A DNA stretch of 64,000 nucleotides from assembly GCA_963930645.1 (NCBI GenBank), contig OZ005659.1, forward strand, positions 157,418,034-157,482,033, in the 5' to 3' direction. Below the pieces are notes generated by a model. That model saw only the letters and a program-made list of their open reading frames with translations, searched no databases and had not been told where the DNA came from. The stretch comes from Salticus scenicus (Eukaryota > Arthropoda > Arachnida > Araneae > Salticidae). Position numbers and translations under genes: made by a program. Below are positions 1 through 10,444 of this stretch, piece by piece; positions within the stretch are counted from its first letter, which is position 1; every line of letters begins with the position of its first letter.

Positions 1-568
1 AAAAAGAACTTTTTACATACCATGTTTTTAAATTTTCTGTTGAATCATATAAACGCTACCGAAGGCAGCGGGAATCCGTAACGATTGGCTAAAAGTATTT
101 AAAAAATTTATTGTTATCGTGTTTTCAGCTATTATAAAAGTTTCAAATGGCTAGCTAGCTAGCCAGGAAGTTCGTTAAAAATCGATTGCAAGCTTTGTAC
201 TCGTAACGTGCCGAAGGCAGCAGAGACCCGAAACAGGTTGGTTAAAAGTATTTAAAAAATGCATTTTCACCGTATTCTGAACTATTCTGAAAGTTTCAAC
301 TGTCTAGCTAGTCGAAAAGTTAGTTTAAATAAATTTTCTGTTGAAACATATAAACGCTGGCGAAGGCAGTAGGGACCTAAAACAATTTACTAAAAGTATT
401 AAAAAAAAATGTCACCGTGTTCTGAGCTATCCTGAAAGTTTCAAATGCCTAGCTAGTCGAAAAGGTACTTAAAAATCGATTGCAATCTTTGTAGTGGTGA
501 TGCTACCGAAGGCAGCAGGAACCCAAAGCAGAAGAATCGAACAAGAATCGAAGTTAATAAAAACATGG
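1..568 (+). repeat. Element with about four 150-bp tandem units (copy 1)
   Basis: Units start near 57, 208, 359 and 506, each opening with CCGAAGGCAGCAGGGACCC-like sequence and ending with a GCTAGCTAG-containing stretch followed by TTAAAAATCGATTGCAA. The left end is cut by the window or begins within the first bases. The same element lies inverted at 32312-32985, which has matching outer ends (ACATACCATGTTTTTA and ACTTCGATTCTTG). I see no coding capacity and do not recognise the family. Confidence 0.75.
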
Positions 569-1739
569 TAAATAATGTGGTGCGAAATAAAGGCGGGTCA
601 AAAAATAGCTTCGAAATAAATTAAAATTTTGACAATTATGCATATATGGCAAAATTTAATGCCACTTTTACTACTTCATTTTTTTTCTTTTAATGGTTAT
701 TTTCTTGCACCATGTTTTAAAATGTAAGTTTAGAAATAGTTAATTCATTTATATTATAAAATACATAGTAAATAAATCTTTTATACAGTTCATTCGTAAA
801 AAAAAAAAAATAAATAAATAAAAAATAAAAAACCTTGTTACTATACAAAGCATCAAAACGGCAAAAAAACAAACAAACTATACAATCATATTTTTCCAAA
901 GACGGTTAAAGATTTATTGTTTTCTATATTATATAAATCTTTCCCTGAACTCAGCAGAAAGAAACTAATTTATAGTATCTCTATCCCAGATGTCACAAAG
1001 GAAATATTTTTAGAATTAACTTAATAAAAATTCAAACACACAAGAAGCATTCTTTACAATTATTTTTCTTAAAAATTGCGATGACATTAAATATAAGCTG
1101 AATTCTCAGAATTCTTTTACTTGGGAAAACATTTTCAAGCAAAAAAAGAAATCTGTTGCAAGAATGCACGTTAAATTTACATAACATATTCTTATGTTGC
1201 AGAAATACACATCATCTTTCCAGTTGAGTGGAGAAAAAAACAAAGTTTTTTTCCTTTATATTTTGTTGTTTAACCCTCCCAAACAACATCTAACTAAAAG
1301 ATAAACACTTAAATAAATTGAATAATTTGTATTAGATATTACTAAAGATATTATTGTAAGTACTTCATGTATAAATAAATAAAAAACTTTCACTTAAAAT
1401 TAATTTGTAAAGGAAATTACAAACATTCCTTGATGTAACGTACGGTAATTTATAAGAGAAGTATTTATTTATTTATTATTACTATTATCATTTTTATTTT
1501 ATTTTTTTTTTTTGGGGGGGGGGGGGGGGCGGAATGAAGGATAGGTTCTATGTTGTACAGCAGTAAACCTAAAAATTATGAATAACATGTAGTATACATT
1601 TATACACTAAAGTATGTATTATGTATGTTAGAGCAATAATAAGACATCAATATTTAATAATAAAAATACTGTAAAACTGATTTAAAAAATTTTAGGTTTA
1701 AATGCTTGAGTATAAACAAAGCAAAGTTTGAATATTATT
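569..1739. other. AT-rich stretch without recognisable gene
   Basis: Simple AT-rich sequence with poly-A and poly-T runs and an uninterrupted G run at 1514-1529. The short open frames here are low-complexity Phe/Tyr/Ile-rich chance frames. Nothing else seen. Confidence 0.6.
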
Positions 1740-2530
1740 AGAGATTTGAAAGTTTGTGTTGTGGAGTTTGCGTTGATGCAAACTCCATCTTAATAACTTA
1801 ATTAGATAACTAAATGGTAAGTAAGAGAGTACAAGACTTGAATTAAACAATAAATAGAGTTTATTTAAACAGATTAATGGGAGGGCGGTCTGGAAATCAG
1901 GCTAGCTCAGTCAGCGTATTTAATTAATCAAAATATATGTATCAGAAATTAAATTAGATAATCTTAAATATCTCACCCCAGCAAATAGTCGAAGGTGTAG
2001 CGGTTGCACTCGTATACTCCGCTACTGCCTTCTAATCCAACTTTACCTTTACGAATGCTAGTAGACACGCACACCAACACTCATTACAGCTTAATCTTCA
2101 CACCACTAAATCTCCACTACTTTACTTCTCAATACTCGCCAAAATAAGATTCTCTACAATCCACTATAATATACATCCCCATCCGCTATAATATACTCCA
2201 ACATCCACACTAATCTACTAAAACCATCTCCATCTTATACTTCTTCCTACTAACCTCCTTTCTCTTCATTTCAATCAATACTTTTAAAATCACTTCTAAT
2301 TCCTTCGTTGCAGCAGCCTGCCGACACAAAACTAACCCGACCTCAACTTTCACTGAGTCACTGGCGCCGAAGTAATTTAACCGTCCCCACTTTGTACTTT
2401 GCTGGATCCAGCTTAATTTTATACAAACTGTGGTGACGTTATGACGTCTCAGCCTCACAGTTTGACTGAAATTACTCAGTAACGAGTGAAGCAAATCTTG
2501 ATTTTTCATAATTTTTATTATTGCTGTGGA
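1740..2530 (-). other. Less AT-rich segment with a 99-codon open frame on the minus strand, unrecognised
   Basis: Base composition changes here: the plus strand is C-rich and G-poor from about 1975 to 2340, unlike the flanks. On the minus strand an open frame runs from an ATG at 2509 to 2210 (99 codons), with a mixed, non-repetitive composition and a Lys/Glu-rich C-terminal third. No domain is recognised. It could be a fragment of an unknown transposable element, the first exon of a gene, or chance. A small palindrome around GGAGTTTGCG-TTGAT-GCAAACTCC lies at about 1762-1787. Confidence 0.3.
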
Positions 2531-2741
2531 AGAGAAAATTTAAGGTGGCAAAATTAGTAGTTTATTTTTTCGATTATGACAACATTATTCTGATGTTTAA
2601 TTTTATTATTGAAGAGTGTTGTAGTGAATAAAAAATTGTTATCTGAAAAATTTTTAAGGCTTTATTTTGACATCTTCTGCCTTAACCGTTCTTTCCGCAA
2701 TATATTGATAAGATGCCTTCAAAAATACATAAGCAAATCCC

Positions 2742-2742
2742 C

Positions 2743-2775
<33 letters not shown>

Positions 2776-2876
2776 GTGAGTGATGAGTAATACATACACA
2801 CGGATTTAATAAACTAAGTGCGATTTAACACAAGTAGGCTTAATAAAAATAAAAATAAAAATAAAAATAAAAATAC
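2742..2876. repeat. Microsatellites (CT)n(AT)n and (AAAAT)n
   Basis: A CT run (2742-2758) passes directly into an AT run (2759-2775). A short AAAAT pentamer array follows at about 2847-2874. Confidence 0.9.
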
Positions 2877-3287
2877 ACACTTGAAAACGTCGTACCATGA
2901 ATCATTTATTTGAATGGAATAAAATTGATAAACATGATGCACAGGTATTGAAGAACAAACAGGAACAATTTCGTAGGACTGGAATGTTTTAATTAAGACA
3001 TACGACTACAAAAGCAAAATAAATCAATAATGTATTGACCCGCAACTGGCCCTAATCCGGATTGATTTTGCCCGGTAGAGTTATCGGATGTCTTTTTTCT
3101 GGGATTGCCTGCCGTACACGTTCCACATGGAGAAGTAGAAAAGCTCGGTACAGAGACTGTCAGAAATCCCTTGTTAACTGAATCTAATCATGTTTCTTTG
3201 GTGAGAAATCTGGCGATCACATCGGACAGGGAATGTTAGATAAGCATGAAGATCACCCGTAAAAGACAAACATTATGCATTATCTTA

Positions 3288-3616
3288 TTAGGGAGGCATA
3301 CTATTGTAAGAATCGTAGCTATTGTGGATCACAAGTCGGATCGTACACTCCGCAGCAAAAGCATCCGACCATTAGCAATAATCCCCGTTTTAAAATGTAC
3401 ACTTAATGCTGATTTGTTAAATAAATCCTTGTTGAGTCATGTTCTCAGTCTGTCTAAGAACATGATTCGACAAGGATTTTTTTAACAAAGCAGCATTAAG
3501 TGTACTTTTTTTAGACAGGGATTATTGCTAGTGCTCGGATACTTTTGCCGCGGAGTGTACGATCCGACTTGTGATTTACGATAGCTGCGATTGTTACAGT
3601 AGTATGTCTCTCTTAG
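3288..3616. mobile_element. Fold-back MITE of the Tc1-type hairpin family (copy 1, long arms)
   Basis: Near-perfect inverted repeat. The left arm (GGAGGCATACTATTGTAAGA onward) pairs with the right arm ending near 3616, around a small centre at about 3440-3460. The core contains AAATCCTTGTTGAGTCATG and a matching inverse, plus GTACACTTAATGCTG / CAGCATTAAGTGTAC. The same core occurs at 10190-10402 and 62693-62910, where the ends are CAGTCGG. Here the arms extend further outward, so this is a longer or composite variant. Non-coding; the open frame at 3246-3485 simply reads through the hairpin. Confidence 0.8.
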
Positions 3617-4050
3617 AATGAAATTCTAAATTTCCGTGAAAGAAAAACACAACACAACGGGTGGAGAGGAAGTGCAACATGACTATCTGAGTTTTTCCCC
3701 ATTGTCTTAAATGCCTTTGTTTTTATCGGGATTAATTTTGAAGCAATATTCATTCATCTATTTAAAACAAATCTGTTAAAATCCCTGCAATTTATGTCGA
3801 ATACGATCCAATATCAATGCAAACATACCTGGAGGCGTGCAACGGAATAATTGAAGAAATGGCTTGTTTGACTTCACTCACTGTTCTATCAGTTGCCTAT
3901 CAATGGTCAATGCACATAATATCGTTTTTGTTACATATAGCACGCAGCAGGCGCTATGGAAATGACGGTCGATTGATCACTCAGTCCTTGCACTTTTTCA
4001 TCATTGTTAGTTGCCAGCTTTTTGAAGATCTGTATGGCCATGCTTTAAAC
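3617..4050. other. Unrecognised sequence split by the Penelope insertion (left half)
   Basis: A moderately GC-containing segment that continues on the other side of the insertion at 5700. Both strands show short open stretches broken by stops, as in an old transposon relic, but I could not assign a family. Confidence 0.3.
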
Positions 4051-4063
4051 TTTCCTTCCATAG
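4051..4063. repeat. Target-site duplication, left (13 bp)
   Basis: TTTCCTTCCATAG immediately left of the Penelope-like dimer; identical to 5687-5699. Confidence 0.85.
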
Positions 4064-4105
4064 CAAGAAATTAAAACTTCTTCACACACCATAAATTTTA
4101 AAACA

Positions 4106-4149
4106 GCACAACCGGTTTCGAAAGGACGTAGCCTTTCTTCATCAGGTGC
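4106..4149 (-). ncRNA. Hammerhead ribozyme motif in Penelope-like 3' region (left copy)
   Basis: Read on the minus strand: stem I GCAC (4149-4146), core CTGATGA (4145-4139), stem II GAAAGG with loop CTACGT and CCTTTC, then GAAA (4119-4116), a palindromic stem III (ACCGGT), and GTGC (4109-4106) closing stem I. The predicted cleavage site follows the U complementary to 4110. One unpaired A sits between the core and stem II. The very short self-complementary stem III suits the dimeric minimal hammerheads described in Penelope-like elements. Activity is inferred, not shown. Confidence 0.8.
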
Positions 4150-4467
4150 AAACACGTGCAACTGCCTTGGAGGCAAAAGCAAGACTGAAAACAGGACAAA
4201 ATCCAGAGGGGGAGGAGCAACACAAACAACCAATAGGAAGCAACATGCAGGGCAGGACCAATCAGAGAGGAACACAAGTACACACACACCACAAAAAGAG
4301 GAGGGAAAAAAGGAGTAAACAATCTTTTTTTTTTTTTTTTTTTTTTATTTTTTAATTATTATTATTATTTTAATAATATTAAACTAATAAGTGAATTTAA
4401 TAAAATTTATCCATTAATTATTATTATTATTATTATTATTTTAATTATTTATTTAATAAGAACAATT

Positions 4468-5034
4468 TTATTTAATTGAATTAAACAAATTTTTCCAGGC
4501 TGTAGACAGCAAAGTGGAATCAGATTTTTCATTGACAATTTTATCACGATTAAGGTAAATAGCTAAATTTTCCAAAAAATCCAGTTCGGAAACGCGTTTG
4601 GCATGAAAGATAATTTTGGCACTCTTAAAATTAAAACTGTGATCAAATTCCCAACTGTGCTTCGCAATAGAAGATTTAGAAACTTCTTGATTAACAACAT
4701 ACCGAGAATGTTCACGTAAACGACATTCAAGATTTCTTTTAGTTTGACCAATATAAGATAAATCACAGTTATTACAAGGGACGTTATAGATACCCCATTT
4801 TTGAAGCTCGGGAACAGGGGATTTGGTAGAAGGGAATTGGAATTTATTGACAGGTTTAAAAATAACTTGAAAATTGAAACGCTTCAAAACTTTGGCTAAT
4901 TTAAAACATAAGGGGGGATAAAAAGGTAAGACAACAATATTATCAGGTTTAATTTTATCATCAATGGAAAGAGTAGAATTATAAGTTGGCCTACTGAACT
5001 TATTGAGAGCTTTATCAATTATAGAGGGCCTTCT
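4468..5034 (-). pseudogene. Penelope-like polyprotein C-terminus with GIY-YIG endonuclease (5'-truncated)
   Basis: The frame is open from the truncation point at about 5034 to a stop at 4468, roughly 188 codons. An internal Met lies at 4887, but the homology extends upstream of it, so that Met is not the true start. In family terms this is the linker after the reverse transcriptase followed by the endonuclease. The upstream part contains LPFYPPLCFKLAKVLKRF, typical of the linker. Then comes WGIYNVPCNNCDLSYIGQTK with the GIY and YIG signatures, the conserved R of RLREH, an H in KHSW and the E of LDFLENLAIY. The enzyme would nick target DNA for target-primed reverse transcription. The reverse transcriptase itself is missing, so this is a dead fragment with an intact endonuclease frame. 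Confidence 0.88.
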
Positions 5035-5039
5035 AATCG

Positions 5040-5249
5040 AAATCTTCTATTGCGAAGCACAGTTGGGAATTTGATCACAGTTTTAATTTTAAGAGTGCCA
5101 AAATTATCTTTCATGCCAAACGCGTTTCCGAACTGGATTTTTTGGAAAATTTAGCTATTTACCTTAATCGTGATAAAATTGTCAATGAAAAATCTGATTC
5201 CACTTTGCTGTCTACAGCCTGGAAAAATTTGTTTAATTCAATTAAATAA
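5040..5249 (+). pseudogene. Second, shorter copy of the Penelope-like endonuclease C-terminus
   Basis: Plus-strand frame that begins at the inversion junction and ends with a stop at 5247-5249. It encodes the same final 69 residues as the minus-strand copy, starting at KSSIAKHSWEF and ending NLFNSIK. It lacks the GIY and YIG motifs and has no start codon at its beginning. It exists only because the element inserted as an inverted dimer. Confidence 0.85.
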
Positions 5250-5562
5250 AATTGTTCTTATTAAATAAATAATTAAAATAATAATAATAATAATAATAAT
5301 TAATGGATAAATTTTATTAAATTCACTTATTAGTTTAATATTATTAAAATAATAATAATAAATAAAAAAAAAAAAAAAAAAAAAAAAGATTGTTTACTCC
5401 TTTTTTCCCTCCTCTTTTTGTGGTGTGTGTGTACTTGTGTTCCTCTCTGATTGGTCCTGCCCTGCATGTTGCTTCCTATTGGTTGTTTGTGTTGCTCCTC
5501 CCCCTCTGGATTTTGTCCTGTTTTCAGTCTTGCTTTTGCCTCCAAGGCAGTTGCACGTGTTT

Positions 5563-5606
5563 GCACCTGATGAAGAAAGGCTACGTCCTTTCGAAACCGG
5601 TTGTGC
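5563..5606 (+). ncRNA. Hammerhead ribozyme motif in Penelope-like 3' region (right copy)
   Basis: GCAC 5563-5566, CTGATGA 5567-5573, stem II 5575-5580 with 5587-5592 around loop CTACGT, GAAA 5593-5596, self-complementary stem III ACCGGT at 5596-5601, H17 = U at 5602, and GTGC 5603-5606 closing stem I. It is identical to the left copy. In a transcript of the whole dimer the two motifs would lie in inverse orientation, so only one would be in sense on either strand. Confidence 0.8.
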
Positions 5607-5686
5607 TGTTTTAAAATTTATGGTGTGTGAAGAAGTTTTAATTTCTTGCTATTGTCTGTACGCCAGTTTTTTGAATTTATTTTTGG

Positions 5687-5699
5687 TTTCCTTCCATAG
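5687..5699. repeat. Target-site duplication, right (13 bp)
   Basis: TTTCCTTCCATAG immediately right of the Penelope-like dimer; identical to 4051-4063. Confidence 0.85.
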
Positions 5700-5936
5700 T
5701 TTTCAATTATTACCATCGTTCCGACCATAATGTCGAAAGCCATTTGACAAACCTACTTCGATGAGTCCATTTGCCAGTCCTCTCTAATGGCTGCATTCAT
5801 CAAAAACTTCAATTCCCGGTTGAGCACGAAAATTTGAAAAGCTTATAAATTCAGGGTGCAACTTTTCAGAAAAATTTGACGTGTTACTTCTGGCACCTAG
5901 CGACATTGTTATTTTCAGATTTTCTAGATTACCCCG
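5700..5936. other. Unrecognised sequence split by the Penelope insertion (right half)
   Basis: Continuation of the segment at 3617-4050. No gene recognised. Confidence 0.3.
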
Positions 5937-6157
5937 TTAGTAGTCGCTAGTTGGTCGATTTGGCGCCCATCCTTCAATGTTGCCAGATTTTTTTTATTCA
6001 ATAGCCACCAAAAAGTTTTGGAAGTAGCATTTGATACACATAGAACGCGAATAAAATTGAAGGAACGTCGATCACATAACTTTTTAAAATTATTGGTGAG
6101 ATTTAAATAAAAAGTGCGCAATCTGTAATAGGTGGCGCTGTCTATAGCGACTACTAA
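5937..6157. mobile_element. MITE with ends TTAGTAGTCGCTA (family related to 51345-51851)
   Basis: Inverted ends TTAGTAGTCGCTA (5937 on) and its complement ending at 6157. The inner right part, GCGCAATCTGTAATAGGTGG followed by CGCTGTCTATAG, matches the inner arms of the element at 51345-51851 (GCGCAATCTGTACCAGGTGG). Shared internal pieces include AAAATTATTGGTGA and TTTTGGAAGTAGCAT. Non-coding. Confidence 0.6.
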
Positions 6158-8012
6158 TGGGTTATCCAATGATTATAAGAAATCTTCGACGCTAGATAAC
6201 AGAAGCAGCATTCCAAATTTTGTTGGCAAGCTGCACACTCTTAATTTAGACGCTTTTCATGTTGTTGCTTTGAACAGGGAAATAAAGTTAATGGCAAATA
6301 TGGCCTTTCTTTATACGGCGTCATTTGCTCCATAAACTCGTTTGCAAAGCATTATTTTATCACAAATAATTTCCCGGAACCCCCATTCAAAGTAACTTTT
6401 TCCCCAGTATTGCAAAATCATCTGCTTTACAGCTTCGTTTCAATGCGTTGGATTCCCAACTAGTCAATCAATGGCCACCAGAAAGTAATAATTTGCATAC
6501 TCATATTTTGTTATGCACACTAAATATCACCCCTTTTAGATAATTTTGTCTTGTTGCATCGAATTTTATGTTATAGAATGCATTTATATTAGATATGTAG
6601 CCGAAAAAAAAAATTAAAAGTATGATTCTATGATTAATGAAACGCGTCCAATTTTAGATAAACTGAATAGTTATATTTTATTACTATAAGTTGAAATATA
6701 ACAATAATTTTATATAAATTAAAAATAATTTCTTAGCAGTATATACTTATAAATTTATAATAAATCTAATAAATAAAATATTTAATACTTCCAAAAAAAT
6801 TCATAATAGTTTTCGTAAGAAAAATGTAAATACGTGTTACATTTATTACTATTTTTCTATGATTAAACATTTTTATTTATATATATATAAAAAAAAAAAA
6901 AATACAATATCAAAAATATTAGAACAGAAGAAAATATTGCAAACTATATTGTAATCATTTTTCAACTATAACATGTTATTTACTCTTAGTGTATATAACG
7001 CTTTGGAAATTTACAAAACAATTTTATTCTTTTTAACTATGTAATGTTTGCTTAAGAAAATGAAACTTTAGTATTATTTATATGAGCCAACTGTATTCTT
7101 AAATGATTATGTATATATAATGATATGTCTAACATGTCTAATAAAATGCAATCTCTTTTAAATTAAATTATTTTAACGTTCATTATTAAGAATTACATCA
7201 TTGCTTGTACTAAATAAATATTTGTTATTTTCTATATGTTTACAATAAAGCGAATCTGAGTAAAACATTTATTATCTAACTAACATTTTGTTTGATGTAT
7301 AGAACACAATTTCATGAATCCCTTTATGTGTTTTAAATAAATATATACTTTGATTAATGTTTAAAGTTGAGTTTTAAACATAAATTATGTATTAGTATAT
7401 AAATTGTATATCATTACTATGTAAATTTCTATATTGACATATTTGTAAATAGATTACTTTTTAAACATTTCCTTTACTACATTTACATCCTCTCTATGGA
7501 GGATGAAAACTGTGATGGCCTGTGATGGCGTGTCACCGGATCCCAGACCGTTGCCAATCGCCCATATCGTAGCACAAATGTAACGTAAAAACCCCCACAA
7601 CCTATTCAACTCAACCTACTATATTTAATTCCTTTTCCTAATAAATAAATAAAGGCATAAGTTCAAAATTATTTGTGTATTTAAATTTTTTCTCTCAGAA
7701 GTTCTCCATATAATCCTTAAAAGCAGTCTTCATTCTAAATACAAAATAAATCTTTTTTTTTTTTTTTTTTTTTTTTTTTGTTAAAATACACTTTGCTACA
7801 AAAATATATGCATTATGAAAGCTATGAATCACTATTACGAAACTAGCCATATGTATTTTGTTCAAGTAGAGGAATAGAGAGTGAGTTATTGGAATGAAGT
7901 ACCGTTTTATAAAACTACAAAAATGCAAAGAATATTCTCTTCACTCAATAGTTAAACCTCTCCTTGCGTCGATACAAGCAGATAACCGTTGGGAAATGGA
8001 ATCGATAAAGTA
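6158..8012. other. AT-rich stretch without recognisable gene
   Basis: Low-complexity AT-rich sequence with a T run at about 7754-7779 and a short GC-richer patch at 7495-7610. Open frames here are short and biased. Nothing assignable seen. Confidence 0.55.
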
Positions 8013-8389
8013 CACCGAGGAAAACGACAATTATATACCGCCTCCATCTAGAATGAGTAAGTAGTCATTTGCTGAATCCCTAAACGAAAAATATAGATTT
8101 ACGATCTATGTGTATAATGTAAACAAATAACCTGGATAGACGAAATGATTGAGAATTTTTAGTCAACACTTTTGTAGATGGTGAAATAATATTATGAATA
8201 TTTTGAATCCTTCGTATTGCGAAAAATTCTCGCTTAATTTTCTAGAATTGGGCCATAAATCTAGAATTCTAATAGATTTTTTCAGAACTCGCTAGCAAAT
8301 GAAACTATAATTTATAAGGATGACATGTAACTATTTTTACTTGAGACACGATTTAGTTTCTGGATGTCAGTTACATAATTTTTTCAGTG
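8013..8389 (+). mobile_element. MITE with CACTGAGAAAAA ends, internally deleted copy
   Basis: Flanked by TA at 8011-8012 and 8390-8391. The left end is degenerate (CACCGAGGAAAA); the right end reads TTTTTTCAGTG. Internal landmarks shared with the 480-bp copy at 10445-10924 are ATATACCGCC, TAGAATGA, GCATAAACGA-type segments, TTATAAGGATGACATG and GATGTCAGTTACA. About 100 bp of the interior is missing. Confidence 0.75.
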
Positions 8390-8547
8390 TAGTCAATATC
8401 CTATTATATTACATCCTGAGCAACAGGTAATCAGTTCAAAGGTATTTCGAAACGACTGAAATTCTCTACCTAATATATCTTTAAAGTGCATGTGCATAAA
8501 ATCAAACAAAATTTAATTTTCTGTATAGAGAAGTCTATAGGAAATTA

Positions 8548-8996
8548 CACTGAGAAAAAATTCTCTGACATCTAGAATCTAAATTGTGGCTCTAGTAAAA
8601 ATAGTTCCATGTCATCCTTATAAATTCTAGTCCCCTTTGAAAGCGAGTTCTAGAAACCCCTATTAGAATTCTGTAGCGTTTGTCTATATTATCGAGGTCA
8701 AACTCATTTAAAAATCTCTGCAAATAAATGCGAATACAGGAGGCGGGTTTCAGCAACTATAATCTTGATTTATGACCCAATTCTAGATAATCAAGCGAGA
8801 ATTTCTCACCATACAAAATATTCAGAATATTGTTTCCCTAGAAATGTGTAGACTAGAAATTCTCGATCATTTCGCCTATTCAGTTTATTGGTGTGCCTTA
8901 TGCGCATAGCACGGAAATCTATATTTCTAGTCAAGGGATTTAGAAAATGACCACTTATTCATTCTAGATGATGGCGGTATATATTTTTTCTCAGTA
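8548..8996 (-). mobile_element. MITE with CACTGAGAAAAA ends, opposite orientation
   Basis: Starts with CACTGAGAAAAAATTCT after TTA and ends with ATATTTTTTCTCAGTA. It is the reverse complement of the copy at 10445-10924, so together with 8013-8389 it forms an inverted pair about 160 bp apart. Confidence 0.8.
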
Positions 8997-9099
8997 TAAG
9001 AGGGATATATTCTATGAGGGAAAAAGGCGTTTCAACAAGATAAAATAATAATAATAATAATAGTAATCAGAACGGAAATTATTATTTATTGTGGAGTTG

Positions 9100-9258
9100 T
9101 CACAGGCAAAGTTGTTTTTTTTTTCTTCGTACCACTATTTCAATGTAAAACAATTGATAAAATATTTTTACAGGTAATTCTGCATTTTACCTACATATAT
9201 ATAAATTTTATTTTATGAAAATTGTGGTACGAAAACAATATGAAAAACTCGCCTGTGG
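9100..9258. repeat. Imperfect hairpin, possible MITE
   Basis: TCACAGGCAAAGTTGTTTT followed by CTTCGTACCAC on the left pairs with GTGGTACGAAAACAA and CTCGCCTGTGGCA on the right, around an AT-rich centre. No target duplication is clear. Confidence 0.5.
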
Positions 9259-9287
9259 CAGCCCGGTTATTGTGAATGAGAATTCTC

Positions 9288-9665
9288 AGTAGTAGCGAAT
9301 GAGAATTTTTGGTAATAAAATAATTTCTGTACCAAAATTATACAGTCCATTGTTAGAGAAATTAATTGCGGACTCAAAATGTATGATTCAAAACTTAATT
9401 TAATACAAATATGGATGTCAATACTGTTAAGAATTTTTAATTTTTTGTATAGAAGTATACAGAAAATTAAATTTCATAAAAAGTTTCAACAAGACTACAA
9501 AAAATAAGCAGAAGGAGAATTGTTAATTAATGCGAATGAGAATTCCAAGTAATAAAATAATCTTTGAAAGATAACTCTACGTTCCATTGCTACTGAAAAT
9601 AAGTGCAGATTGAAAACTTATGATTCAAATTTTAATTTAATACAAATATGGATACAAATATTGAT
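9288..9665 (+). repeat. Diverged tandem duplication, about 240 bp
   Basis: The block starting GCGAATGAGAATT at 9296 recurs at 9532. Both copies continue through GGTAATAAAATAAT-like sequence to TTTAATACAAATATGGAT. Confidence 0.6.
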
Positions 9666-10189
9666 CGCAAAATTTCCAAATACATTCTTCAAATTTTAAG
9701 GAAAATTTTTATATTTTTAAGATACATAAAATGTTAATTAATCTTTATTTATTTTAATAAACGTTGAAAAAAATTTGTGAAATTAATATCAAAAGTTGCA
9801 TTCGGAATAGAAGTTAATATAAAATAAAATAAAATAAATTTTCTTTTAAGTAAAGTTTTATCTGTTTATTAAGCAAAATAAGATGGGCATTGAAGCATAT
9901 TTAAAGCTTTTATTATTATTGAAATGATACATAAATTAAGCAAATTTTAAAACACACTTTTATTTCAGAATGCACTAAAAACATCAATTTAGTAGATGTG
10001 AATAATATATATGAAAGCAAACCTTTAACTCAATCGGATAACAGGAAGTGGGTTAAATTTGAAATAAATTTCGAATTAAGTTTAGAGTTCAGGCCCTCAG
10101 CCCTCTTATAATTCCATTAATACTCTAGCATGCATTGTCGTCGGAATTAAACATGCATACAGAATTGTAGAACTGTTCATCGTAGGGTA

Positions 10190-10402
10190 CAGTCGGTAAC
10201 AAAAGTGCCCGAACACTAGCAAAAATTCCTATATAAAAAAAGTACACTTAATACTGTTTTGCTAAATAAATCCTTGTCGTATCCTGTTCTTAGTCAGTCT
10301 AAGAAACGGATTCGACAAGGATTTATTTAGTAAAACTGTATTAAGCGAATTTTTTTTACATAAGAATTTTTGCTAGTGTTCGGACACTTTTGTTACCGAC
10401 TG
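10190..10402. mobile_element. Tc1-type MITE, 213 bp, TA target duplication
   Basis: Ends CAGTCGGTAACAAAAGTG and CACTTTTGTTACCGACTG, a perfect 18-bp inverted pair, flanked by TA at 10188-10189 and 10403-10404. The whole element folds as one hairpin: GTACACTTAATACTG / CTGTATTAAGCGAA and AAATCCTTGTCG / CGACAAGGATTT. Ends with ACAAAAGT and TA targeting are typical of the Tc1/mariner superfamily. No coding capacity. Confidence 0.88.
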
Positions 10403-10444
10403 TAGGAGGTAAGCAAAATTTTAACAAGGTTTGAAATAGAATTA

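Larger units (their letters stand above)
4064..5686. mobile_element. Penelope-like retroelement insertion, head-to-head inverted dimer
   Basis: Two copies of the 3' part of one element lie in opposite orientation with their 5'-truncated ends meeting near 5037-5040. The left copy (minus, 4064-5036) reaches further upstream in its coding region; the right copy (plus, 5040-5686) keeps the last 69 codons and the 3' end. The arms (about 4064-4680 and 5040-5653) look almost identical, so the insertion is young. A 13-bp direct repeat, TTTCCTTCCATAG, flanks the whole unit at 4051-4063 and 5687-5699, so it integrated in one event. The GIY-YIG domain and the hammerhead motif are hallmarks of Penelope-like elements. 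Only the region after the reverse transcriptase remains, so the copy cannot be autonomous. Confidence 0.88.

Noticed and set aside
3246..3485. 79-codon plus-strand frame
   Set aside because: It reads into one arm of a fold-back MITE and ends in its centre.
4045..4355. Overlapping open frames on both strands in the Penelope 3' region, repeated at 5330-5730
   Set aside because: They cover the non-coding 3' part with the ribozyme and a long T/A run. The mirrored frames reflect the inverted copy.
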